Shown here: piece by piece, positions 1 to 6,033 of the stretch
How the letters are laid out: each line of letters starts with the position of its first letter
Position numbering within the stretch: position 1 is the stretch's first letter
From: Acidobacteriota bacterium
GTDB lineage: Bacteria > Acidobacteriota > Vicinamibacteria > Vicinamibacterales > CAVVIG01
DNA: 12,171 bases
Assembly: GCA_003222555.1 (NCBI GenBank)
Contig: QHWL01000308.1
Coordinates: 4,066 to 16,236, forward strand
Direction of reading: 5' to 3'
Notes under the pieces: generated by a model
What the model saw: the letters and a program-made list of their open reading frames with translations, nothing else
Told to the model about the DNA's origin: nothing
Database searches by the model: none
Program-made: the position numbers and the translations under genes

Positions 1-3000
1 GACCTCGCGGACGAAACCCAGGTGCCGCGGCTCATCAGCGAATCGCTCGACCAGGCGCTGCGCATCTGCCGGGCGGTGGCGCGCGAAGATGACGATGTGG
101 CGCTGCTGTTCGCGCAGCTTGGCGAACGGCGGGTACGGAGCGGCATCGCGGCGCTCCTCGATCGACGTCTTGTGGCCCCGCAGGCGTTGCGGCGATATCT
201 GGAGAACGGACCGCGCGATCTCACTGCGGCCGTCGCCTGTCGCCGCGCCGCCGACCGGCTGCGCGGCCTTTTTACCGACGCCGGTGCCAGCATCCCACTC
301 TTCCTGGACGACGGTCCCGTCCGCCATCCGCAGTTTGCGATGCTTGCCGGCGACATCATCGGCCTGTGCGCGAGCGGAGACGGCGATCTGACGAGCCGCT
401 CCGGACAGGCGGCGCTGCGCGGGTTGATCGATCGGCTGCGCGCCTACTTCCTCAAGCAGGACGGTGAGCCGCGCGGCAAGAACTTCATGGGTACCGGCTT
501 CACGGCTGCCGATTGCGACACTGAAGACGCCTGGCGGCGGCATCGTCAGACCGCGGAGGCGCTCGCGCCGGGGGTCGCGCAAGCCATCCGGGCGTTCCGT
601 CGCGACCTGAACGTCGTCATGTCGCGCGGACTGTGGCGTGTCTTCGCGGTTGCGCTGCGGCAGTACCAGCGCACGCTCGACCGCCACGCGCTCGTCGATT
701 TTTCCGGCGTGCTCGAGCGGGCAGTCAGGCTGTTGAAGGAGATGGACGAGTTCGCGCAGAGCCGGTACCGCCTCGAAGCCCGGTACAGCCACGTGCTCGT
801 CGACGAGTTCCAGGACACGAGCCGCGCCCAGTGGGAGCTCATCGCCCAGCTCGTGAAGAGCTGGGGTGAAGGGTTCGGCCTCGCCGGCGACGCCCTGCCG
901 CCGTCGATCTTCATTGTCGGCGATCGGAAGCAATCGATTTACGGCTTCCGGGATGCCGACGTCGCCCTGCTCGACGAGGCCGGACAGTTCATCGAACAGC
1001 TCAGGGTCGAGGGCGATCCGCGCCGCGCCATCACGGTCAGCTTCCGAGCGACGCCGACGCTGATCGCATTCGTCAACGATGTCTTTGGGGCGATCGTCGA
1101 GGAGACAAATACAGGCGCAGTGAGAAACCATGCATTTCGGTACGACGAACGCGACCGATTTCCAATCGACACCGACGATCCTTTGGTCCGCCTAAAGGCG
1201 GACACTGCGATCGTCCGTAGTGTCCGGCTTCAGCCGGACCCGGGCCCGCCGACGCGCGCCGAGGCGTCGCTCGGCCTCATTGTTGACGAAACGGTGCGCG
1301 CAGCGGCCGGCCGCGTGGCCGGTGAAGTCGTGCGCCTCCTCTCGGGCGCGACGGTACGGGATCGTGCGACCGGCCTCCCCCGGGGGGTTCGGCCGGCCGA
1401 TATCGCAATCTTGTTCCGATCACGCGACAGCCACCGTGAATATGAGGCGGCGCTCGATGGCTGCGGCGTGCGGACCTATGTGTACAAAGGCCTTGGCTTC
1501 TTCGACGCCGATGAGATTCAGGATGCAATCGGCCTGCTCCGGTACCTGGCCGATCCGCTCTCCGATCTGCGTGCTGCCACGTTTCTCCGCTCGCGTATCG
1601 TGCGGGTTTCTGATGCCGCCCTTGCGCGCCTGGCGCCAGCCGTCGCCGCCGCCATCCTCGCCGAGCCAGGCTGTTCCGAGCCCTCCAAGGGGCCGCCAGC
1701 ACGCGAAACGCTCGGTGACGAAGATCGGCAGGTGCTCGATCGACTGCGCGCCTGCGTGCCCCGGTGGCTGTCGTGGGTCGACCGGATGTCGCCCTCCGAG
1801 CTCGTCGATGCCGTGCTGCGGGAAACGGCGTATGCACACGAACTGGGCGGCTCGCGGAGGATGCAGGCGCACGAAAACCTCAAGAAGCTCGGCGGGTTGA
1901 TTCGGCGCGCGCAGAACCGCGGCTATGCCACGCTCGCGCGGATTGCCGATCACTTGGAACAGCTCGCGGTCGGCGACGAATCGAACGCCGCCATCGACGC
2001 CATCGATGCGGTGAGCTTGATGACGGTGCACGCGGCAAAGGGCCTCGAGTTCCCCATCGTGTTCGTCGTCAATATGGGACGCGGCACCGGGGGAGCGCGC
2101 GCGCCGATCCGCGTCGCGACCGATGCCTCGGGCGACCCATCGGTTGCCATCGCCGACTATCAGTCCGAAGCCGACGAGGCTGCGCAGGCCAGGGAGCGCG
2201 AGGAGACGAAACGCCTGCTGTACGTTGCGCTCACGCGTGCGCGCGATCGCGTCTATCTGTCGGCGACCGTTCAGAACGGTGCGTGCCGGATGGGGCGAGG
2301 CAGTCTGGGTGAAGTGCTGCCGGTGTCGCTCAAGGCGCTTTTCGCCGAGGCGGCTGTGGTGGTCGCCGCCGACGCTGCAGAGCAACGTCTCGTCACTTGG
2401 TCCTGGCGCGAGGGTCACACGCACCGGCTCGCCGTTGCCGCCCCTCCTGACCCACCGAAACAACTGGTGGCCGGGAGTCCCTCAGCCCCGCCATACACCA
2501 GCATCGCTGCCGCGCCGGGGACCCCGCCAAGACACTCCAGCGCGGCTGCTTGGCTGGGGACCCCGCCGCCCGACGATTTCGGTGCCGTCGCCGATCGAAG
2601 CGCGACCGTACGCGTGCCCGTGACGGGCATAATCGTCCCCCCTGGCTTGACGGCGGGCGAAACTGACACCAGCGATCGGCCGAGCGACGCCATCGTCGGG
2701 ACGATGGCTCATCGCCTGTTCGGCCTGCTTGGCACGACGGGGCCCGACGTCGTGCGACAACGGGCGCGGGCATTGCTGGCAGCGCCGCAGTCACCGGTCG
2801 TCGACGATGGGAAGATTGATCGCGCGCTCGCATACGCGGCACGTCTGCGGCAGCATCCGGACCTCGCTGGGCTTGTCGCGTCGGGCCGGCTGTTGTACGA
2901 GGTGCCCTTCTCCCTGCGCGTCGATCCCGCCACGATCGTGCGCGGCTCGATCGACTGCCTCGTTAGAATCGGCGATGGACGGGTCGTCGTGGTCGAGTTG

Positions 3001-3114
3001 AAAACGGGCACAAGACGGCCCGAGCACGAGGCTCAGCTTGCGCTTTACGTTGACGCCGCGCGAGCGCTTTTCCCTGGCCGAGCGGTCGAAGGTTTGCTCG
3101 TGTACGCCACTTGA
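1..3114 (+). CDS. AddA/RecB-like UvrD-family helicase with C-terminal PD-(D/E)XK nuclease (5' end outside window)
   Basis: Superfamily 1A DNA helicase fused to a RecB-type nuclease, expected to resect double-strand DNA ends for recombination. The frame is open from base 1 with no stop, so the N-terminus and Walker A motif lie upstream of the window; the GTG at 22 is probably internal. Visible helicase motifs are DEFQDT (motif II, 802-819), VGDRKQSIYGFRDAD (motif III, 916-960), MTVHAAKGLEF (motif V, from 2020) and LLYVALTRARDR (motif VI, from 2215). The nuclease domain shows GTMAH (2698-2712), RGSID (Asp at 2953), ELK (2995-3003; Glu-x-Lys where many family members have Asp-x-Lys) and QLALY (3034-3048), so it looks intact. 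A Pro/Ala-rich linker (about 2440-2570) joins the two parts. A palindromic repeat is carried in frame at 1186-1239. The family is clear; AddA versus another RecB-like enzyme is less so, and an AddB-type partner upstream would settle it. Confidence 0.93.
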   Translation, partial: DLADETQVPRLISESLDQALRICRAVAREDDDVALLFAQLGERRVRSGIAALLDRRLVAPQALRRYLENGPRDLTAAVACRRAADRLRGLFTDAGASIPLFLDDGPVRHPQFAMLAGDIIGLCASGDGDLTSRSGQAALRGLIDRLRAYFLKQDGEPRGKNFMGTGFTAADCDTEDAWRRHRQTAEALAPGVAQAIRAFRRDLNVVMSRGLWRVFAVALRQYQRTLDRHALVDFSGVLERAVRLLKEMDEFAQSRYRLEARYSHVLVDEFQDTSRAQWELIAQLVKSWGEGFGLAGDALPPSIFIVGDRKQSIYGFRDADVALLDEAGQFIEQLRVEGDPRRAITVSFRATPTLIAFVNDVFGAIVEETNTGAVRNHAFRYDERDRFPIDTDDPLVRLKADTAIVRSVRLQPDPGPPTRAEASLGLIVDETVRAAAGRVAGEVVRLLSGATVRDRATGLPRGVRPADIAILFRSRDSHREYEAALDGCGVRTYVYKGLGFFDADEIQDAIGLLRYLADPLSDLRAATFLRSRIVRVSDAALARLAPAVAAAILAEPGCSEPSKGPPARETLGDEDRQVLDRLRACVPRWLSWVDRMSPSELVDAVLRETAYAHELGGSRRMQAHENLKKLGGLIRRAQNRGYATLARIADHLEQLAVGDESNAAIDAIDAVSLMTVHAAKGLEFPIVFVVNMGRGTGGARAPIRVATDASGDPSVAIADYQSEADEAAQAREREETKRLLYVALTRARDRVYLSATVQNGACRMGRGSLGEVLPVSLKALFAEAAVVVAADAAEQRLVTWSWREGHTHRLAVAAPPDPPKQLVAGSPSAPPYTSIAAAPGTPPRHSSAAAWLGTPPPDDFGAVADRSATVRVPVTGIIVPPGLTAGETDTSDRPSDAIVGTMAHRLFGLLGTTGPDVVRQRARALLAAPQSPVVDDGKIDRALAYAARLRQHPDLAGLVASGRLLYEVPFSLRVDPATIVRGSIDCLVRIGDGRVVVVELKTGTRRPEHEAQLALYVDAARALFPGRAVEGLLVYAT
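1186..1239 (+). repeat. Two-hairpin palindromic repeat inside the helicase gene
   Basis: There are two perfect inverted repeats of the same design. GTCCGCC-TAAA-GGCGGAC (1186-1203) and GTCCGGC-TTCA-GCCGGAC (1222-1239) each have a 7-bp stem and 4-base loop, and 18 bases separate them. The element is read in frame and encodes a segment containing RLKADT and RLQPD. Related pieces recur in the intergenic region at 10605-10622 and 10778-10788, which marks it as a dispersed element. That such peptides are common in acidobacterial proteins is recollection, not something tested here. Confidence 0.8.
2517..2567 (+). repeat. Short direct repeat in the helicase-nuclease linker
   Basis: The 12-mer GGGGACCCCGCC occurs twice, at 2517-2528 and 2556-2567. 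The spacing is 39 bases, exactly 13 codons, so both copies are read in the same frame as GTPP. This falls in the Pro/Ala-rich linker between the helicase and nuclease domains, where length changes should be tolerated. Confidence 0.6.
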
Positions 3115-3698
3115 TGTCTGAGCCCCGGCCGGCCCGTCGCGAGTCTCCTATCCTTTACACGGTCGGTCATTCGACGCGCTCGCTGGACGAGTTCCTCGAG
3201 CTCCTTGGGGCGCACCGCGTCAGGCAGCTCGGCGACATTCGCACCGTTCCCCGGTCGCGGCGTCATCCCCACTTTGCCATCGACGCTCTTTCAGTGTCGC
3301 TTCCCCGCGTGGGAATTGCGTATCGGCACTTCCCAGGCTTGGGTGGATTGAGGAAGCCGCGGGCCGATTCGCCGAACACGGCGTGGCGGCATTCCGGGTT
3401 TCGCGCATATGCCGATTACATGGCGACGCGTGCATTCGAGACGGCCATCGAGCAGCTGCTGGAGTTCGCGCGCGCGTCAGCGAGCGGGGGCTTTGAGGGC
3501 GGTGCGCCTCGAACCGTCATCATGTGCGCTGAAGCCGTCTGGTGGCGCTGTCATCGGCAGCTCGTTGCCGACGCGCTCGTCGCGCGCGGCGTCGAGGTGC
3601 GGCACATTTCAACCGGCCGGGCCGCGCCGCCGCATGAGCTCACGGAGTTTGCGCGGGTGGTCGACGGAAAGGTGAGCTATCCGGGCCTAATACGATGA
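3114..3698 (+). CDS. DUF488 family protein
   Basis: A 194-residue protein of the DUF488 family, whose biochemical role is not established. Recognisable family features are the N-terminal YTVGHSTRSLDEF segment, DIRTVPRSRRHPHF, the middle FPGLGGLR, and the C-terminal CAEAVWWRCHRQLVADAL block with its spaced cysteines and CHR. The length is slightly above the usual family size because of a Gly/Ala-rich insert (SASGGFEGG). The ATG at 3114 shares its A with the TGA stop of the helicase gene (3112-3114), so translation is probably coupled and the two genes are co-transcribed. A TTG one codon earlier (3111) is less likely. The coupling suggests a nucleic-acid context, but that is inference. Its 3' end overlaps the minus-strand small gene by 12 bases. 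Confidence 0.9.
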   Translation: MSEPRPARRESPILYTVGHSTRSLDEFLELLGAHRVRQLGDIRTVPRSRRHPHFAIDALSVSLPRVGIAYRHFPGLGGLRKPRADSPNTAWRHSGFRAYADYMATRAFETAIEQLLEFARASASGGFEGGAPRTVIMCAEAVWWRCHRQLVADALVARGVEVRHISTGRAAPPHELTEFARVVDGKVSYPGLIR

Positions 3699-3861
3699 CT
3701 GCTCGGCCCAGGCTTGGGCGCGTGCCTCGGCCTCTTCTTGTTTTCGCAATCAGGACCACGGAGCGATCGGGTGTGGCGTCGGGGCCCCGGCTGACCCAGG
3801 CGACCCAATGCGAGCCGCGCGCCTCACTTTGAACTCGATAGGACCCGGTGTTGGCCGCCAT
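3687..3861 (-). pseudogene. Small unrecognised protein (about 58 residues) with an apparent frameshift
   Basis: From the ATG at 3861 the minus strand encodes about 41 residues with a natural look: YRVQSEARGSHWVAW, then PDRSVVLIAKT. The frame then continues into an Arg/Gly-rich tail that looks non-coding. If one base at 3738 is skipped, the reading continues as EEAEARAQAWAEQSSY and stops at TAG (3687-3689). That gives a coherent end rich in Glu and Ala, as in small single-domain proteins of the DUF2188 kind (a loose resemblance only). The span of 175 bases is one more than a multiple of three. The shift lies by an A-rich run (aaaacaagaag), so a sequencing error is as likely as a real mutation. 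A possible promoter is TTCACG (3895-3900) with 18 bases to TAGCCT (3871-3876). I do not recognise a function. Confidence 0.5.
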
Positions 3862-3927
3862 GTGACCCAAAGGCTATCAGATTTCGCCTGAATTCGTGAA
3901 GATCTGGTGGATTTCGGCCGATTCTCG

Positions 3928-3956
3928 TTGCGTATAGCCGGACCATTTCATAGAAT
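3928..3956 (+). promoter_or_regulatory. Likely sigma70-type promoter for the zinc-ribbon gene
   Basis: TTGCGT (3928-3933) and TAGAAT (3951-3956) are separated by 17 bases. This predicts a transcription start near 3963 and a leader of about 40 bases before the GTG at 4005. It lies in the divergent gap between the minus-strand small gene and the zinc-ribbon gene, with local AT enrichment (ctttttggagctttttt) just downstream. Confidence 0.55.
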
Positions 3957-4004
3957 CAACTTTTTGGAGCTTTTTTAGGCCCCTACCGGGGTGAGGGAGT
4001 CAGA

Positions 4005-4226
4005 GTGACTTTGACCTGTCCGCATTGCGGCAACGACCGAAACTTCCAGGTCAAGACGCTGCAGATGCACGTCGTTCACCTCGAGGATGGCCGCGTTGAG
4101 GTGTCGGAGGAGAGCCGGCCAGCCGTGCTCGAAGTGCTTTGCGACGAATGTGAAACCGCGCTCAAGTTTGAGGAGTTCGAGGATCCCCTCCGCAAAGAAG
4201 TGCTGCTCACGATCGGCGCGCGCTAG
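4005..4226 (+). CDS. Small zinc-ribbon protein (73 residues)
   Basis: The protein has two knuckles, C5-P-H-C8 near the N-terminus and C46-D-E-C49, separated by a strand-rich, acidic middle segment. This is the layout of a zinc ribbon binding one Zn ion. The rest is acidic (ALKFEEFEDPLRKEV) and no membrane segment or signal peptide is seen. The GTG start is supported by GAGGGAG at 3993-3999, five bases upstream, and by the CPHC knuckle starting almost at once. The specific partner or role is unknown. Similar ribbons occur in nucleic-acid-associated and chaperone-like proteins, but nothing here decides between them. It converges on the next gene with a 16-base gap and no visible terminator. Confidence 0.75.
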   Translation: MTLTCPHCGNDRNFQVKTLQMHVVHLEDGRVEVSEESRPAVLEVLCDECETALKFEEFEDPLRKEVLLTIGAR

Positions 4227-4242
4227 CGCGGGCGGCGTTCCA

Positions 4243-4410
4243 TCAGGTTTCCCCTCCCTCGGCTTCTTCGAAGTAGTCGCAATCGGGGCAAATCCATTCC
4301 CGCTCCGTGCGCGTCGTCGCGGTGGGATTCCCGGGGTTTTGGACGACAATCTTGTTCTCCTTGAGGCGCATCGATCCGCCGCATAGAGGACATTCTTTGG
4401 TTGCGGGCAT
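4243..4410 (-). CDS. Very small zinc-ribbon protein (55 residues)
   Basis: The minus strand from ATG 4410 to TGA 4243 encodes 55 residues with two knuckles, C7-P-L-C10 and C41-P-D-C44. The first is followed by GGSMRLKENK and the second by DYFEEAEGGE. The order ATKECPLCGG, then REWICPDCDY, is a typical rubredoxin-like or zinc-ribbon arrangement, so the frame is very probably a real gene despite its length. It sits between two other cysteine-knuckle proteins on the plus strand and shares a divergent promoter region with the downstream one. No clear Shine-Dalgarno is present (gaacaagaatc before ATG). The function is unknown. Confidence 0.72.
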   Translation of the reverse strand: MPATKECPLCGGSMRLKENKIVVQNPGNPTATTRTEREWICPDCDYFEEAEGGET

Positions 4411-4421
4411 GATTCTTGTTC

Positions 4422-4450
4422 ACGGTAACATCCGTGCGTTGTCTTGACAA
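4422..4450 (-). promoter_or_regulatory. Candidate promoter for the 55-residue zinc-ribbon gene
   Basis: On the minus strand TTGTCA (4450-4445) is followed after 17 bases by TACCGT (4427-4422), with a predicted start near 4415 and a leader of only about five bases before ATG 4410. The -35 box overlaps the -35 box of the plus-strand promoter within the palindrome CTTGACAAG (4443-4451). Confidence 0.4.
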
Positions 4451-4472
4451 GCGCTGGAACGCCTCCTATCGT
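4444..4472 (+). promoter_or_regulatory. Strong promoter with start codon at the predicted transcription start
   Basis: A consensus TTGACA (4444-4449), a 17-base spacer and TATCGT (4467-4472). The predicted transcription start falls at about 4478-4480, on the in-frame GTG at 4479. This implies a leaderless mRNA and helps decide the start of the DnaJ-like gene. Confidence 0.65.
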
Positions 4473-4478
4473 ACCGAT

Positions 4479-4880
4479 GTGCCGTACGACTGCTTCGCCG
4501 ATGAAATCGCGATCGATTTTCCATCGGTCGGCCACGTCGTCGAGCGGATACGCGACGCCTTTTTGGGCGAGCGTCCCCGCGCCGACTTGCTCACGACTGA
4601 GCTGCACCTGTCGAGACGCGAAGCGTCCGGCGGCCTCGTCGTGCCGCTCGAGGTGCCGATCCGCGGCACGTGCCCGATCTGCGGCGGCCGCGGCGAATCG
4701 TGGACCGAGCGGTGCGATCCGTGCCGCGGCACCGGCGAATCACTGTTTCATCATCCCGTCCGTCTTCGGGTGCCGGCCGGGGTTGCCCACGGCACGCGTT
4801 TCCGCTTCAGCGTGACGTCCCCGCACGCAGCCTCGGTGCGCGTCGAAGTACGGGTCGCCATCCGGCCTGCCGTCGTCTAA
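4479..4880 (+). CDS. Small protein with half a DnaJ-type zinc centre and C-terminal DnaJ-like strand region
   Basis: A 133-residue protein. After about 60 residues without similarity to a J domain (no HPD), it has two CxxCxGxG units, C65-P-I-C68-GGRG and C79-D-P-C82-RGTG. Full DnaJ has four such units, so this is one zinc site. It is followed by HHPVRLRVPAGVAHGTRFRF, matching the start of the DnaJ C-terminal substrate-binding beta sandwich. It therefore resembles a stand-alone DnaJ substrate-handling module that cannot stimulate DnaK through a J domain. The frame stays open upstream to a TTG at 4416, but that would place the start upstream of the strong promoter. GTG 4479 sits six bases after the -10 box and gives a sensible N-terminus (PYDCFADEIAIDFPSV). 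It lies next to an Fe-S carrier gene; any functional link is inference. Confidence 0.72.
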   Translation: MPYDCFADEIAIDFPSVGHVVERIRDAFLGERPRADLLTTELHLSRREASGGLVVPLEVPIRGTCPICGGRGESWTERCDPCRGTGESLFHHPVRLRVPAGVAHGTRFRFSVTSPHAASVRVEVRVAIRPAVV

Positions 4881-4917
4881 TTCTTTCCGGTCTGCACGCT
4901 CACGGCCGCATCGATCC

Positions 4918-4947
4918 TTGTTATTCGCGCGGCAAAGCCGCTATCCT
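4918..4947 (+). promoter_or_regulatory. Promoter of the apbC operon, apparently leaderless
   Basis: TTGTTA (4918-4923) and TATCCT (4942-4947) are separated by 18 bases. The -10 box ends six bases before ATG 4954, so the predicted transcription start coincides with the start codon. No Shine-Dalgarno sequence precedes that ATG, which fits. Confidence 0.55.
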
Positions 4948-4953
4948 TGGCGT

Positions 4954-6033
4954 ATGCAAGTGGATCAAAAGAACGTGCTGGAAGCGCTGAAGGTCGTCAA
5001 CGATCCCGATCTCCACCGTGACATCGTCAGCCTTGGCTTCATCAAGAATCTCAACATCGACGGAGGACGCGTCGCGTTCACGATCGAGCTGACGACGCCC
5101 GCCTGTCCCGTCAAGGATCAGATGCGCGATCAGGCCCGTGCGGCCGTCATGCAGGTGCCCGGCGTGTCGGCGGTCGAGGTGCAGATGACCGCGCGCGTCC
5201 GCGAGGCGGTCGGTGGTGACGGCACGCGGTCGTCGCTGCCCGGCATCAAGAACGTCATCGCGGTCGGCGCGGGCAAAGGCGGCGTCGGAAAGACGACGGT
5301 GGCAGTCAACCTGGCCATCGCCCTGGCGAAATGTGGCGGCAAGGTCGGCATCATCGACGCCGACCTCTACGGTCCCAACGTGCCGATCATGCTGGGGATC
5401 AAGACGCAGCTCACCACCGACGGTCAGAAGATTGTGCCGGCAAAAAAATTCGGCCTGCAGGTCATCTCGATGGGGTTCCTGACCACCGACGATGCGCCGA
5501 TCATCTGGCGCGGACCGATGCTGCACGGCGCGCTTCAACAGTTCTTCCGCGAAGTGAAATGGGTCGATCTCGACTATCTGGTGGTCGATATGCCGCCCGG
5601 CACGGGCGACATCGCGCTGAGCCTGAGTCAAACCGTCGCCGTCGCCGGCTCGATCGTCGTCACGACGCCGCAGCAGGTGTCGCTGGCCGACAGCCGCCGC
5701 GCCGTCGCGATGTACAAGAAACTGAACATGCCGCCGATCGGCATCATCGAGAACATGAGTCATTTCGTCTGCCCCAATTGCGAGCACGAATCCGACATCT
5801 TCGGGCGTGGCGGTGGCGAGCGGATGGCCGAGGAGCTCAAGGTGCCGTTTCTCGGACGGATTCCCATCTATCAGCCGATACGCGAAGGCAGCGACGAAGG
5901 AGTGCCGCTCATGATCAGCGAGCCGGACTCGCCGGCCGCGCGTGCGCTGTTGGCGGTGGCGGAGCGCACCGCCGCGCAGTTGTCGATCGCGAGCTACTCG
6001 CGGGCGACGATTCCGTTGACGGTGGTCAGATGA
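4954..6033 (+). CDS. apbC: ApbC/Mrp/NBP35-family Fe-S cluster carrier ATPase
   Basis: A cytoplasmic P-loop ATPase that in this family binds a bridging [4Fe-4S] cluster as a dimer and delivers it to target proteins. The 359 residues start with a MIP18/DUF59 domain (about 5-80, with TTPACPVKDQMR). The deviant Walker A GKGGVGKTT follows at about 107-115, then IDADLYGPNVP (about 134-144), the switch region VVDMPPGTGD (210-219), and the cluster-binding C273-P-N-C276. The length and domain order are those of typical bacterial ApbC. A TTG 36 bases upstream is in frame, but it forms part of the -35 box, and ATG 4954 gives the standard N-terminus. It leads a four-gene overlapping run: its TGA overlaps the lipoprotein ATG as ATGA at 6030-6033. 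All key residues are present. Confidence 0.95.
   Translation: MQVDQKNVLEALKVVNDPDLHRDIVSLGFIKNLNIDGGRVAFTIELTTPACPVKDQMRDQARAAVMQVPGVSAVEVQMTARVREAVGGDGTRSSLPGIKNVIAVGAGKGGVGKTTVAVNLAIALAKCGGKVGIIDADLYGPNVPIMLGIKTQLTTDGQKIVPAKKFGLQVISMGFLTTDDAPIIWRGPMLHGALQQFFREVKWVDLDYLVVDMPPGTGDIALSLSQTVAVAGSIVVTTPQQVSLADSRRAVAMYKKLNMPPIGIIENMSHFVCPNCEHESDIFGRGGGERMAEELKVPFLGRIPIYQPIREGSDEGVPLMISEPDSPAARALLAVAERTAAQLSIASYSRATIPLTVVR

Noticed and set aside
3976..3992. Terminator between DUF488 and the zinc-ribbon gene
   Set aside because: The CCCC-TACC-GGGG stem is only four pairs and has no following T-tract; the T-run is upstream of it.
5331..6029. Upstream extension of the lipoprotein frame through apbC
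   Set aside because: The extension lies in another frame of the well-supported apbC gene; the ATGA overlap at 6030 gives the natural start.
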